Source: Candidatus Methylarchaceae archaeon HK02M2
GTDB taxonomy: Archaea; Thermoproteota; Nitrososphaeria; Nitrososphaerales; JACAEJ01
DNA: 48,133 bases
Direction: 5' to 3'
Assembly (NCBI GenBank): GCA_024256165.1
Contig: JAKLZG010000008.1
Location: 1-48,133, forward strand
Shown here: positions 25,015 through 34,316 of the stretch, in pieces
Layout of the letters: each line of letters opens with the position of its first letter
Position numbering within the stretch: position 1 is the first letter of the stretch
Program-made: the position numbers and the translations under genes
Notes under the pieces: model-generated
Databases searched by the model: none
What the model saw: the letters and a program-made list of their open reading frames with translations, nothing else
Told to the model about the DNA's origin: nothing

Positions 25015-25122
25015 GGGCCCGTAGCTCAGTCAGGTAGAGCACCGGGCTTTTAATTAAAAAAGAAGCCACCCGGAAGGAGTTTTCCTGGGGATGGGTCCCG
25101 GGTCCGAATCCCGGCGGGCCCG
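25015..25122 (+). tRNA. tRNA-Lys(TTT) with one or two introns
   Basis: Acceptor GGGCCCG pairs perfectly with CGGGCCC (25115-25121); the D arm is GCTC/GAGC. The anticodon stem starts CCGGG (25042-25046), followed by loop CTTTTAA with anticodon TTT at 25049-25051. The T arm is CCGGG-TCCGAAT-CCCGG. The gene is 108 nt, about 33 more than a mature tRNA. A 15-nt insert after the loop (about 25054-25068) is the canonical 37/38 intron and leads to CCCGG (25069-25073), closing the anticodon stem. Between that stem and the T arm are 24 nt instead of about 5, containing the hairpin AGGA-GTTT-TCCT, so a second intron of about 19 nt in the variable region is likely. Exact junctions are not settled. Confidence 0.9.
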
Positions 25123-25432
25123 CCTCTATTTCGGTATAATTTTTGTACACTAATTTTCTTTCTAAAGACCTGAAAATTTTCATCCGTGAAAAACTTTAAT
25201 TTATTATCACCTTGAATTCCTCAAAGTTACGTGATCATAATTTTTATAATAAAATGACAGTTTTTTTGACGAATATGAAGGATTTTATGAAGAACCCTAA
25301 ATTCTAGAGTGGATGTATGCCAAAGTAAAAAAAATTTTCATCATTCTATCCAAAATGGATGAAAAAAAGAAGGTTTATATTTCCTATCAGGTCTAACCGA
25401 TATCGGAATTTTTATTTATATTGCTTTACAAA
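25123..25432. other. 310-base intergenic region, nothing recognised
   Basis: AT-rich sequence between tRNA-Lys and the stop of the ThrRS editing-domain gene. T runs follow the tRNA (25138-25141 and further on) and can serve as its terminator. The longest frames on either strand are short or antisense to the tRNA. Two similar motifs containing ATTTTCATC (about 25174 and 25336) recur, without clear meaning. Confidence 0.5.
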
Positions 25433-25843
25433 TCAAAATTCTCTGTAAGCTTCAGCGAGTGGGTGTCCTTTGCACTCTAGGCTAAAAGATTTATACCAAC
25501 CGAATGGCGATTTATGAGTATTTATTTTTTCACCAATAAGTCTATTCCTGAGTTCAGAGAGTAACTCTTTTGCCAATCTAGGTTTGCCTAGCTTTTTAGA
25601 AAGGTGTGCATAAGGATAAATAAGAACGCTTTTACATTTTATTCTGGAAATGTCCATTTTGACGTTTTTAACAAGCTTATCTAATAGCTCTTCAACTTTA
25701 TCTTCATCATTCTTTTCAAAGCATATGAAGCAAACTAAAACATCCTTTAAATTCTCGCTTTCTGGATCAGGGTCTTCGGCAACAGGAGTACTTTTTTTGA
25801 CTTGATAACTGAAAGATGAACAATGAATTTCTAGAACCTTCAA
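25433..25843 (-). CDS. Free-standing archaeal threonyl-tRNA synthetase editing domain
   Basis: A 136-residue protein corresponding to the N-terminal editing domain of archaeal ThrRS, a D-aminoacyl-tRNA deacylase-like fold that removes serine wrongly attached to tRNA-Thr. Recognisable segments are the N-terminal MKVLEIHCSSFSYQVKK, then VLIYPYAHLSKKLGKP, SPFGWYKSFSLECKGHPLAE. In most archaeal ThrRS the catalytic domain follows this point; here a stop comes six residues later, with no aminoacylation domain downstream. Separate trans-editing proteins (ThrRS-ed) are known in some crenarchaea, so this is probably a functional stand-alone editor rather than a truncated synthetase. The synthetase itself is not in the window. 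Confidence 0.87.
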   Translation of the reverse strand: MKVLEIHCSSFSYQVKKSTPVAEDPDPESENLKDVLVCFICFEKNDEDKVEELLDKLVKNVKMDISRIKCKSVLIYPYAHLSKKLGKPRLAKELLSELRNRLIGEKINTHKSPFGWYKSFSLECKGHPLAEAYREF

Positions 25844-25938
25844 ATTCGGTCCACCAGTTTTTCAACAAAACCTAAAAATCAAACTGTACTTAAACACTTC
25901 GTATAGGAGAATACTTTTTTAGGATTTTAATTATTTAT

Positions 25939-25980
25939 GTGTAAAAGATGATTTTTTATTCCATGAATAATCTTTTACGC
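25939..25980. repeat. Imperfect long hairpin between divergent genes
   Basis: GTGTAAAAGA (25939-25948) pairs with TCTTTTACGC (25971-25980) with one wobble. Inside, TTATTC (25956-25961) pairs with GAATAA (25965-25970) around a CAT loop, leaving a seven-base bulge on one side. It lies between the ThrRS editing-domain gene and the zinc ribbon gene. It may be a protein-binding site or an RNA structure. Confidence 0.45.
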
Positions 25981-26018
25981 GTATGTATGATAAATTAGAT
26001 ACGAATATTTTTATGCTT

Positions 26019-26030
26019 AACTCATGAGTT
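26019..26030. promoter_or_regulatory. Perfect 12-bp palindrome upstream of the zinc ribbon gene
   Basis: AACTCATGAGTT is exactly symmetric and lies 18 bases before ATG 26049, immediately downstream of a TATA-like AATATTTTTATG (26004-26015). The placement over the expected transcription start fits a repressor operator. Confidence 0.45.
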
Positions 26031-26048
26031 CCGAATGAGTAGATAAAA

Positions 26049-26246
26049 ATGGTTCAAGCATTTTGTGTAAAGTGTAAGAAGAAAGTGGAGATCAAAAAAC
26101 CTAAACAAGTGACATTAAAGAATAAGAGACCAGCTATTAAAGGTACATGTCCTGTATGCGGAACTATAACTTATAGAATGGGTAGATATAGTAAAAAGAA
26201 GAAAACTCTAAAAGGAAAATTAGGGCTATTAAAATTATTTTTTTAA
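26049..26246 (+). CDS. Small zinc ribbon protein, DUF5679 type
   Basis: A 65-residue protein with two CxxC pairs (FCVKCKKK and GTCPVCGT) flanking VTLKNKRPAIKG, matching the archaeal DUF5679 family, followed by a very basic tail (SKKKKTLKGKLG). It probably folds as a zinc ribbon and binds nucleic acid or the ribosome. Function is unknown. The promoter region contains a TATA-like box and a 12-bp palindrome. It precedes the RNA polymerase cluster on the same strand but is separated by about 220 AT-rich bases. Confidence 0.8.
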   Translation: MVQAFCVKCKKKVEIKKPKQVTLKNKRPAIKGTCPVCGTITYRMGRYSKKKKTLKGKLGLLKLFF

Positions 26247-26465
26247 TCCTTTGATATTTTCATTTCATATATTTGCTCGTTATATTTTATTATGTAATGC
26301 TTTATTATGTAATATTTGATTTAATAATAATTAGATACATATACTAATGTGATGACTAAAATAGGGTAAACTTTAGACTTTTTATAAAAGTTTAAATATA
26401 ACAAGTTATTTCGAAATATCATTCCTTTCTATTTTAAGGCACAAATAGCATATGTATCCTAATTA

Positions 26466-26732
26466 GTGATTGTAATGAAGAAAAATTCTGAAGAAAGAAA
26501 TGTAGCAGTTGCTGAGCACATCCTTGTATCTAAGCATGAGATATTGACCCCTAAAGAAATAAAAAAGGTTCTTAAAAGATATAATACAAAATTAGATCAG
26601 TTCCCATACATTTTAGGTACCGATCCGGTCGTCAAGGAAATAGGAGCAAAACTTGGAGATTTGATTAAAATTACTAGGAAAAGTGAAACAGCAGGAAAAA
26701 ATATCTATTACCGTTATGTGGTGGAGGGATAA
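26466..26732 (+). CDS. rpoH: RNA polymerase subunit Rpo5 (RpoH)
   Basis: An 88-residue homologue of the C-terminal domain of eukaryotic Rpb5, part of the lower jaw of RNA polymerase. Signatures are HILVSKHEILTPKEIKKVL, the central FPYILGTDPVVKEIGAKLGD, and the C-terminal YYRYVVEG. The frame opens at GTG 26466; ATG 26475 (MKKNSEERN) is a better match to the family length. A TATA-like TTTATAAAAG lies near 26381. It heads the classic rpoH-rpoB-rpoA-rpl30e-nusA operon, three bases from rpoB. Confidence 0.95.
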   Translation: MIVMKKNSEERNVAVAEHILVSKHEILTPKEIKKVLKRYNTKLDQFPYILGTDPVVKEIGAKLGDLIKITRKSETAGKNIYYRYVVEG

Positions 26733-26735
26733 TAT

Positions 26736-29700
26736 ATGGGGATACCAAAGACCCAAGAATTCGATCCTTGGGTTATAATGCAAGATATAATTGAGAAAGA
26801 AGGAGTTGCTCGCCAGCACTTAAACTCTTACAATGATTTTGTTCCAAAAGACATCCAAAATATCATAGGTGATATTGGAGAAGTGGAGATTGAAGCAATT
26901 GGAGGTTCTTATAAGGTAAAGTTCGGTAAGGTTTCTATCGGGCCTCCTAGAGTTGTGGAGATTGATGGCTCTGTTAGTAACATTCTGCCGATGGAGGCTA
27001 GATTACGTGATCTTACTTACACTTCACCGATATCCTTGGAAATGAGTATACTTGAGAATGATACTATACGAGAAATGCAAAGCCATTATATTGGAGATCT
27101 ACCCATTATGGTGAAATCCTCTATATGCCCCCTTAATAGAATGAGTAAAGAAGATTTAATCCGTGTTGGTGAAGATCCAGATGACCCAGGAGGTTACTTC
27201 ATCATAAATGGTTCTGAGCGAGTTATAGTTGGTCTTGAGGATCTTATCCCTAATCAAATTTTAGTAGATTATGAAAAGAGCGGAAGTGTGTCCTTATACA
27301 AGGCAAAGATCTATTCATCAATAGTTGGTTATCGAGCGAAACTTGAACTAACATTGAAACGAGACGGTGCTCTTTATATTAAAGTTCCGACATCTCCAGT
27401 TGAACTCCCGTTTATAATAATAATGAGGGCACTAGGACTTAAATCAGATAAAGAAATTGCTGAGATGGTCTCAATAAAACCTGAAGTTCAAAATTTTCTA
27501 GATATATCTTTTGATAAATCAAGTAATGTTATGTCTCCAGAAGCAGCTCTGATATATATAGGAAATAGAATAGCATATGGAATGCTCGATGAATTTCGGA
27601 TTAGAAGAGCTCAATCATTACTTGATTGGGGACTTCTACCACATTTGGGCAGATCATCAGAAGATCGTATGAGTAAAGCTATATTCCTAGGCGAAGCTGC
27701 TTCTAAGCTTTTTGAATTAAAGCTTGGATGGGTTGAAATAGATGACAGAGATCATTATGGTAATAAAGTTATTAAATTCGCTGGGGAGATGATAGCTGAT
27801 CTATTTAGAACCGCTTTCCGTAGTATGGTAAGGGATATGAGGTATCAGCTCGAGAAAATGGGTCAGAGGCGTGGCATCAATGCGGTTGGGGCCGCTATAA
27901 GACCCGGTATAATCACAGATAAATTAAGAAATTCAATAGCAACGGGTAATTGGGGTAGAGGTAAAGTTGGAGTTACACAACTTCTTGATAGAACGAACTA
28001 CCTTTCAACAATCAGTCACTTAAGGCGCATTCAGTCGCCCTTGAGTAGAAGTCAGCCCAATTATGAGGCTAGAGACCTTCACGGAACTCACTTTGGTAGA
28101 ATTTGTCCCAACGAAACTCCAGAAGGTTCTAACTGCGGTCTTGTAAAAAATCTTGCTCTCTCGACCATAATTTCTGTAAGCGTTCCAAAGTCTGATATTA
28201 TAGATAAATTATTTGAGTTGGAAGTTAAGTCTATTTCAGAAATAGGTGAAGAACTACGAAAAAATGGTTGTAAAGTCTTCTTAGAAGGTAGCTTCATAGG
28301 TTACGTAGATGATGGTGAATCCTTTGCTAGATCTTTCAGGAAGTTACGTAGACAGGGGTTGATTAATCCTAATGTTAGCATTTTTCTTTATATACCAAAG
28401 GACCCGAGAGGAACTAGAAGGATTTACATATCTGCGCGCTCTGGGCGAGTCATGAGGCCCCTGATTATAGTGGAAAACGGGAAACCACTTTTAAATAATG
28501 AAATTATTGCACAAGTGTTACAAAATAATCTCAAATGGCGTGATTTACTGGAGCAGGGTATAATAGAATTGATTGATGCGAACGAAGAAGAGAACTGTCT
28601 AGTAGCCATTGATATGCATTCTCTAAACGAGAAGCATACTCACCTTGAATTGATAACATCTGTAATATTTGGAGTTGCAGCCTCTACGATACCGTATCCT
28701 GAGCATAACCAATCGCCACGTAATTCGTACGAATCTGCCATGGCTAAACAATCATTAGGTTTTCCCTTGCCCACGTTTCCTATCTCTACTTATGTGAGGA
28801 GCCATTTGCTAGCATATCCTCAAAAACCTCTAGTTGCGACGCGTTCATCCTCATTAATAAAATTAGAAGAGAGACCTATAGGACAAAATTGCTTAGTTGC
28901 TGTACTATCTTATGAAGGATATAATATAGAAGACGCAATAGTAATGAACAAATCTTCTGTAGAGAGAGGGCTTGCACGCTCATTCTTCTATAGACTTTAC
29001 GAAGCTGAAGCTAAGCAATATTTGGGTGGTATGAAAGATGAATTTAAAATTCCCTCTCCAGATGATAATGTGAGAGGATATCGTGGTGAGAAGTACTACC
29101 GTCTTTTAGAATCTGATGGTGTGGTTATGCATGAAGCCAACGTTTATGGAGGAGATGTAGTCATAGGGAGGACCAGTCCACCTAGGTTTATGGAAGAATA
29201 TAGGGAGTTCGAAATAAGGGGTCCATATAGGCGAGATACTTCTATTGCAATAAGACCCTCAGAGTTAGGAGTCGTAGACAGTGTTTTTCTAACTGAGAGT
29301 GTGGATGGTGGCAAGATGTTCAAAATAAGGGTTAGAAATATGAGGGTCCCAGAGATAGGAGATAAATTTGCCTCAAGGCATGGGCAGAAGGGTGTAATAG
29401 GCCTCTTAGTGAATCAAGAGGACATGCCTTATACTGAGGATGGGATCGTTCCTGATATTATCATAAATCCTCATGCATTCCCATCAAGAATGACAGTTGG
29501 TCAATTTATAGAATCTATAACAGGAAAAGTAGCCGCGATTAAAGGTGTTACTATTGATGGTACCGCATTTACTGGGGAAAAAACAGATAAATTAGAAAAG
29601 ATATTAACTGAAGCAGGTTTTCATCCTTTAGGAATGGAAGTAATGTTTGACGGAAAAACCGGAAAACAATACAAAACGAACATCTTTCTGGGTGTAGTTT

Positions 29701-30095
29701 ATTATCAAAAACTACACCATATGGTTGCAGACAAGATTCACGCTAGGGCAAGAGGGCAAGTACAGATGCTTACAAAGCAACCTACTGAGGGTAGAGCAAG
29801 AGGCGGTGGGTTAAGGTTCGGAGAGATGGAAAGAGATTGCTTGATAGCTTATGGCGCCTCAATGGTTCTTAAAGATAGGCTACTTGACGAAGCTGACAGA
29901 ACTGAGCTTCATATTTGTGAAAGATGTGGTTTGATTGCTTATTATGATACAAGGCAAAGAAAATATGTATGTAGAGTATGCGGTGAATCAGCGGAGATAT
30001 CTGTAGTTGTTGTGGCATATGCATTTAAGCTTCTACTACAAGAAATGATAAGTCTGAATATCGTGCCTAAGTTAATCTTAAAGGGTAAAGTATAA
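26736..30095 (+). CDS. rpoB: RNA polymerase subunit Rpo2 (RpoB), unsplit
   Basis: The 1119-residue second-largest subunit as one chain; in many methanogens and halophiles it is split into B'' and B'. Landmarks are RHGTHFGR-type DLHGTHFGRICPNETPEGSN, SYEGYNIEDAIVMNKSS, the catalytic-face GDKFASRHGQKGVIG (about 874-888) and GGGLRFGEMERDCLIAYG. The C-terminal zinc site is CERCG...CRVCG (about 1060-1083). It forms half of the active-site cleft in the cytosolic enzyme. It is directly followed by rpoA (13-base gap). Confidence 0.98.
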   Translation: MGIPKTQEFDPWVIMQDIIEKEGVARQHLNSYNDFVPKDIQNIIGDIGEVEIEAIGGSYKVKFGKVSIGPPRVVEIDGSVSNILPMEARLRDLTYTSPISLEMSILENDTIREMQSHYIGDLPIMVKSSICPLNRMSKEDLIRVGEDPDDPGGYFIINGSERVIVGLEDLIPNQILVDYEKSGSVSLYKAKIYSSIVGYRAKLELTLKRDGALYIKVPTSPVELPFIIIMRALGLKSDKEIAEMVSIKPEVQNFLDISFDKSSNVMSPEAALIYIGNRIAYGMLDEFRIRRAQSLLDWGLLPHLGRSSEDRMSKAIFLGEAASKLFELKLGWVEIDDRDHYGNKVIKFAGEMIADLFRTAFRSMVRDMRYQLEKMGQRRGINAVGAAIRPGIITDKLRNSIATGNWGRGKVGVTQLLDRTNYLSTISHLRRIQSPLSRSQPNYEARDLHGTHFGRICPNETPEGSNCGLVKNLALSTIISVSVPKSDIIDKLFELEVKSISEIGEELRKNGCKVFLEGSFIGYVDDGESFARSFRKLRRQGLINPNVSIFLYIPKDPRGTRRIYISARSGRVMRPLIIVENGKPLLNNEIIAQVLQNNLKWRDLLEQGIIELIDANEEENCLVAIDMHSLNEKHTHLELITSVIFGVAASTIPYPEHNQSPRNSYESAMAKQSLGFPLPTFPISTYVRSHLLAYPQKPLVATRSSSLIKLEERPIGQNCLVAVLSYEGYNIEDAIVMNKSSVERGLARSFFYRLYEAEAKQYLGGMKDEFKIPSPDDNVRGYRGEKYYRLLESDGVVMHEANVYGGDVVIGRTSPPRFMEEYREFEIRGPYRRDTSIAIRPSELGVVDSVFLTESVDGGKMFKIRVRNMRVPEIGDKFASRHGQKGVIGLLVNQEDMPYTEDGIVPDIIINPHAFPSRMTVGQFIESITGKVAAIKGVTIDGTAFTGEKTDKLEKILTEAGFHPLGMEVMFDGKTGKQYKTNIFLGVVYYQKLHHMVADKIHARARGQVQMLTKQPTEGRARGGGLRFGEMERDCLIAYGASMVLKDRLLDEADRTELHICERCGLIAYYDTRQRKYVCRVCGESAEISVVVVAYAFKLLLQEMISLNIVPKLILKGKV

Positions 30096-30108
30096 AGGTG
30101 CATAATTA

Positions 30109-33100
30109 ATGTATCTCGAAGAATCTATTAAAACTATAGACTCCATTAAATTTACAGTTTTTTCCCCAAATCAAATAAGAAAATACTCTGTTACTGAAAT
30201 AACTACTCCTGAAACATACGATGAAGATGGAATACCCGTTCAAGGTGGACTCATGGATAACAGATTAGGCACTTTAGAACCTGGCCAAAAATGTGCCACA
30301 TGTGGAAATACCACTGCAAGATGTCCAGGTCATTATGGCCATATCGAATTAGCAGAGCCTGTATTGCATATAGCCTTTGTCAAAGTCATTTATAAATTAC
30401 TTCGATCTATCTGTCGGGCTTGTGGAAGACTTCTAATATCTGAAGCTGAACTAGAGAACTATAGGAAAAGATTCACTAATGATTGCAATTTTACACCAAA
30501 ATGTCGAGAAGATATTTCAAAAGAGATAATAGCTAAAGCTAAGAAGATCAAAATCTGTCCCCATTGTGGTAAACAGCAATATGATATAGAATTTACAAAG
30601 CCTACTATATTCCATGAGATAACAGAAGAAGGTGGAGCAATAAGATTATTACCTATAGCCATAAGAGAAAGATTTGAGAGAATCCCTGATAGTGATCTTG
30701 AGCTTTTGGACTACGATCCAAAATCATCAAGACCTGAATGGTTTATCTTGCAAGTCTTATCAGTTCCCCCATTATCTGTTAGACCATCAATTACACTTGA
30801 GTCTGGGATAAGGTCAGAGGACGATCTAACACATAAACTCGTCGATATATTAAGAGTTAACCAGAGAGTCAGAGAGAGTAAGGCATCGGGAACTCCTCCT
30901 TTAATAGTTCAGGATTTGGTAGACTTATTGCAATACCACGTGACTACTTTTTTTGACAATGAAGTCTCAGGGATACCACAAGCTCACCATAGATCGGGCC
31001 GCCCTTTGAAAACTATTAGTCAACGTCTTAAAGGAAAAGAAGGTCGTTTCAGAGGTAGCTTATCGGGTAAGCGCGTCGACTTCTCCAGTAGGACTGTCAT
31101 TTCACCAGACCCAAGTCTAGAGATATCTGAAGTTGGAGTACCTTTTGAAGTAGCTAAAAAGGTGACTGTAGTAGAAAAAGTTTCTTCTTGGAATATTGAA
31201 TTCTTAAAGAAACTAATTAAAAATGGGCCCAATGAGCATCCAGGTGCAAATTATATAATCCGACCTGATGGTGTTAAAATAAGGCTCGATTACGTTAGTG
31301 ATAGGGAAACTTTAGCCAATACGCTCATCCCAGGCTTTTTAGTTGAAAGGCATTTGATGGATGGTGATATTGTAATATTCAATAGGCAACCTTCATTACA
31401 CAGGATGTCTATCATGTCCCATTACGTTAAGGTGTTGCCTTTTAGAACTTTTAGATTGCATCCAGCTGTATGCCCACCTTATAATGCAGATTTTGATGGG
31501 GATGAGATGAACTTACATGTGCCACAAAGCGAGGAAGCAAGATCAGAGGCTTTAACTTTGATGAGAGTTCAACAACAGATACTTTCACCGAGGTATGGTG
31601 GCCCTATAATAGGTGCCATAAGGGATTTCATTACCGCTGCGTACCTTTTAACTAAACCGGACACGTTCCTAACAAAAGAAGAGTTCGCCAATTTGGCGCT
31701 TGCAGGTAGATATTATGGACCAATACCTAACCCAGAGATCAGCAAGCCTATAGAACTCTATACAGGTAAGCAGCTATTCTCTTTATTTTTACCAAAAGAT
31801 TTCAACTATACAATGACCTCTAAATGGGTTATTAGCTTGGGAAAAGGTAAGGCTGTTAGAGATATAGTGATCAAGAATGGTTCATTATTTAGTGGTGTAA
31901 TGGATAGGGCTGCAATTGGAGCCGAAGAACCTGATAGTCTTCTTCATAGGATCGCAAAGGATTATGGTATTGATGTAGCTAGTAATTTCTTGAACTCAAT
32001 ACTTTCAGTATTAAAATCATACATTACAATGCATGGCTTCTCTTATAGTTACGATGGTTTGATGCTTAATGAAGAAGCTAAGAAGATCATAAATGATGAA
32101 ATAAAAAATTCTTATAGAAAAATTACAGAATATATCGATCAATATAAAAAAGGAATAATTGCAACTGTTCGAGGACTATCTTCAGAGGAAACTCTAGAAT
32201 ATTATATTGTAAATGAATTGGCTAAGGCCAGGGATCGTGTGGGACGGACCGCTGATCAAGCTTTTCCTCTTGACAATAGCGGTGTCATAATGGCTAGAAC
32301 TGGGGCTAGAGGCTCAAGCTTGAACATAGGGCAGATGACGGCTGCCTTAGGACAGCAATCTGTTAGGGGAAAGCGTATTGAAAAAGGTTATCAAGGTCGC
32401 CCTCTATCTCATTTTCCTCCGTGGGATCTCACGCCAGATGCAAAGGGCTTTGTCCGATCCAATTATAGAGAAGGATTAGACCCAACAGAATTTTTCTTCC
32501 ACGCTATAGGAGGGCGTGAAGGATTGGTCGATACAGCTGTAAGAACTCAGCAAAGCGGATATATGCAAAGGCGCTTAATAAATGCACTTGAACATATAAA
32601 GGCAGAATACGACTTAACTGTGCGGGATCCCTTTGGTAATATTATACAGTTCTTGTACGGTGAAGACGGTATCGATCCAGCTAAGAGTGACCATGGAAAA
32701 GCCGTAAATGTAGAACATTTAGTCGAAATTGAGGCATTGACTAATAAGAGAGAAAAACTATTAAAAGAAGAACGATTAGATGAGATTTTAAATAAATATT
32801 CAGAACAACTAAACATTAAACTGATCCAAAACCTGAAAGCTTCATTACTTAAGATTCCTTTAAAGGTTTCAGGAATTAAAAATGTCTGTAAAAAGGTTGT
32901 AGAGTTACTCGATAAAGCAACTATTGAACCTGGGGAGGCTTGTGGCATTGTTGCTGCACAATCTATTGGTGAGCCTGGTACACAAATGACTTTAAGGACA
33001 TTCCATTTTGCAGGCGTAAAGGAAAGGGATGTCACATTAGGCTTACCTAGGCTCATCGAACTTGTAGATGCAAGAAAGCAACCTTCAACACCATCTATGG

Positions 33101-33924
33101 ACATCTATCTAGATAAGGCTCATAAATCTACCGAAGAGAATGCCCTTAAAGTAGCAAAGGATATTCTTCTAACCAAAGTTGCTGATTTGGTTGAATATAG
33201 TGAAATTAACTATAGCGAGAAAGGTTATGAGATAAAGCTATTTTTAAACAAAGAAGCACTTAAAGAACGAGACTGTAGCCCTGAACTTATTATTAAAGCT
33301 TTATCCCTAAAGACTGGGAAACGTAAAGCGAAAATGAATGACGATGGTTCTATATCTATAACGATGGAAGGCGCTGATTTTTCAACAATATCCGTTCTAA
33401 ATGACAAGATAAAGACTATGCGTGTAAAAGGTGTTTCAGGAATAGATCATATTACCATAGTAAAGAAAGATAATGAGTGGATGATGCAAACTGCAGGCTC
33501 TAACTTATCTAAAGTTTTAAAAATTCCAGGGGTGGATCGTTCACGTACAACTACAAACAGCATTTATGAAATAGAGGCAGTGTTAGGTATCGAAGCAGTA
33601 AGGGCAGCGCATATAAAAGAGATCATGAACACTTTAGATGAACAAGGTCTTGAAGTTGATATAAGGCATATATTACTTTTAGCAGACCTCATGACTTCTA
33701 AAGGCTTTTTCCAATCTATTGGGAGGCATGGAATTGCAGGAAAAAAGCCTAGCGTACTTGCTAGAGCTGCTTTTGAGATAACAGTCCCTACCCTGGTTGA
33801 AGCATCGGTGAAAGGCGAGGTAGAGGAATTAAAAGGGGTGACCGAGAATGTGATCGTCGGTCTTCCAATACCTATTGGCACAGGTATGATCGATCTATTT
33901 ATGAAAAGCGATAAAAATGATTAG
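30109..33924 (+). CDS. rpoA: RNA polymerase subunit Rpo1, A' and A'' fused
   Basis: A single 1271-residue chain covering both the A' (N-terminal about 880) and A'' (C-terminal about 390) parts that are separate genes in most archaea. The N-terminal zinc module is CATCGNTTARCPGHYGH. The catalytic magnesium loop NADFDGDEMN is near residue 460, and the bridge helix region GREGLVDTAVRTQQSGYMQ is intact. The A'' part contains EPGEACGIVAAQSIGEPGTQ and the trigger-loop TLRTFHFAGV. There is no stop, start or ribosome site at the usual A'/A'' junction. A fused A subunit is characteristic of Thaumarchaeota and relatives. Its last bases overlap rpl30e. Confidence 0.97.
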   Translation: MYLEESIKTIDSIKFTVFSPNQIRKYSVTEITTPETYDEDGIPVQGGLMDNRLGTLEPGQKCATCGNTTARCPGHYGHIELAEPVLHIAFVKVIYKLLRSICRACGRLLISEAELENYRKRFTNDCNFTPKCREDISKEIIAKAKKIKICPHCGKQQYDIEFTKPTIFHEITEEGGAIRLLPIAIRERFERIPDSDLELLDYDPKSSRPEWFILQVLSVPPLSVRPSITLESGIRSEDDLTHKLVDILRVNQRVRESKASGTPPLIVQDLVDLLQYHVTTFFDNEVSGIPQAHHRSGRPLKTISQRLKGKEGRFRGSLSGKRVDFSSRTVISPDPSLEISEVGVPFEVAKKVTVVEKVSSWNIEFLKKLIKNGPNEHPGANYIIRPDGVKIRLDYVSDRETLANTLIPGFLVERHLMDGDIVIFNRQPSLHRMSIMSHYVKVLPFRTFRLHPAVCPPYNADFDGDEMNLHVPQSEEARSEALTLMRVQQQILSPRYGGPIIGAIRDFITAAYLLTKPDTFLTKEEFANLALAGRYYGPIPNPEISKPIELYTGKQLFSLFLPKDFNYTMTSKWVISLGKGKAVRDIVIKNGSLFSGVMDRAAIGAEEPDSLLHRIAKDYGIDVASNFLNSILSVLKSYITMHGFSYSYDGLMLNEEAKKIINDEIKNSYRKITEYIDQYKKGIIATVRGLSSEETLEYYIVNELAKARDRVGRTADQAFPLDNSGVIMARTGARGSSLNIGQMTAALGQQSVRGKRIEKGYQGRPLSHFPPWDLTPDAKGFVRSNYREGLDPTEFFFHAIGGREGLVDTAVRTQQSGYMQRRLINALEHIKAEYDLTVRDPFGNIIQFLYGEDGIDPAKSDHGKAVNVEHLVEIEALTNKREKLLKEERLDEILNKYSEQLNIKLIQNLKASLLKIPLKVSGIKNVCKKVVELLDKATIEPGEACGIVAAQSIGEPGTQMTLRTFHFAGVKERDVTLGLPRLIELVDARKQPSTPSMDIYLDKAHKSTEENALKVAKDILLTKVADLVEYSEINYSEKGYEIKLFLNKEALKERDCSPELIIKALSLKTGKRKAKMNDDGSISITMEGADFSTISVLNDKIKTMRVKGVSGIDHITIVKKDNEWMMQTAGSNLSKVLKIPGVDRSRTTTNSIYEIEAVLGIEAVRAAHIKEIMNTLDEQGLEVDIRHILLLADLMTSKGFFQSIGRHGIAGKKPSVLARAAFEITVPTLVEASVKGEVEELKGVTENVIVGLPIPIGTGMIDLFMKSDKND

Positions 33925-34228
33925 TGAAAAAAAACTCGAAAAAATTTTGAGGACAGTAATAAAGACTGGAAAGGTCGTTATTGGTACTAAGCAAGTATCT
34001 AAATCCATAAAAGGGTCTAAACTTGTGATTTACTCAACCTCTTTATCTGAAGAACGAACCTCGGAGCTTATTCGAACATGTAAATCTCTATCAGTGCCAT
34101 TCATGGAATATAGGGGAACCTCTATGGACCTAGGAAGGATCTGTGGAAAACTTTTCCTTATATCTGCGATATCGATAAAGTCGTCTGGAGAAGTCGATCT
34201 GAATCCAATAATAAGCAACCTTGAATGA
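33917..34228 (+). CDS. rpl30e: Large ribosomal subunit protein eL30
   Basis: A 103-residue protein of the L7Ae/L30e fold with KTGKVVIGTKQVSKSIKGSK at the N-terminus and the RNA-binding loop VPFMEYRGTSMDLGRICGK near the middle. It binds kink-turn RNA in the 50S subunit. Its start overlaps the end of rpoA by eight bases, so translation is coupled, as in other archaeal rpo operons. Confidence 0.93.
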   Translation: MISEKKLEKILRTVIKTGKVVIGTKQVSKSIKGSKLVIYSTSLSEERTSELIRTCKSLSVPFMEYRGTSMDLGRICGKLFLISAISIKSSGEVDLNPIISNLE

Positions 34229-34316
34229 CAAATGACTTAATAACCTTGACCATTTTTAAAAAGCTTAAATTCAACCTTTAAAGATATATGATGCTTAGTT
34301 ACATGGCGTATCGATT

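Noticed and set aside
24989-25183. 64-codon minus-strand frame across tRNA-Lys
   Set aside because: It is antisense to the tRNA and owes its openness to the GC-rich tRNA arms; no protein features.
32547-33104. 185-codon minus-strand frame inside rpoA
   Set aside because: Shadow of the strongly conserved fused RNA polymerase A gene; serine-rich composition typical of antisense frames.
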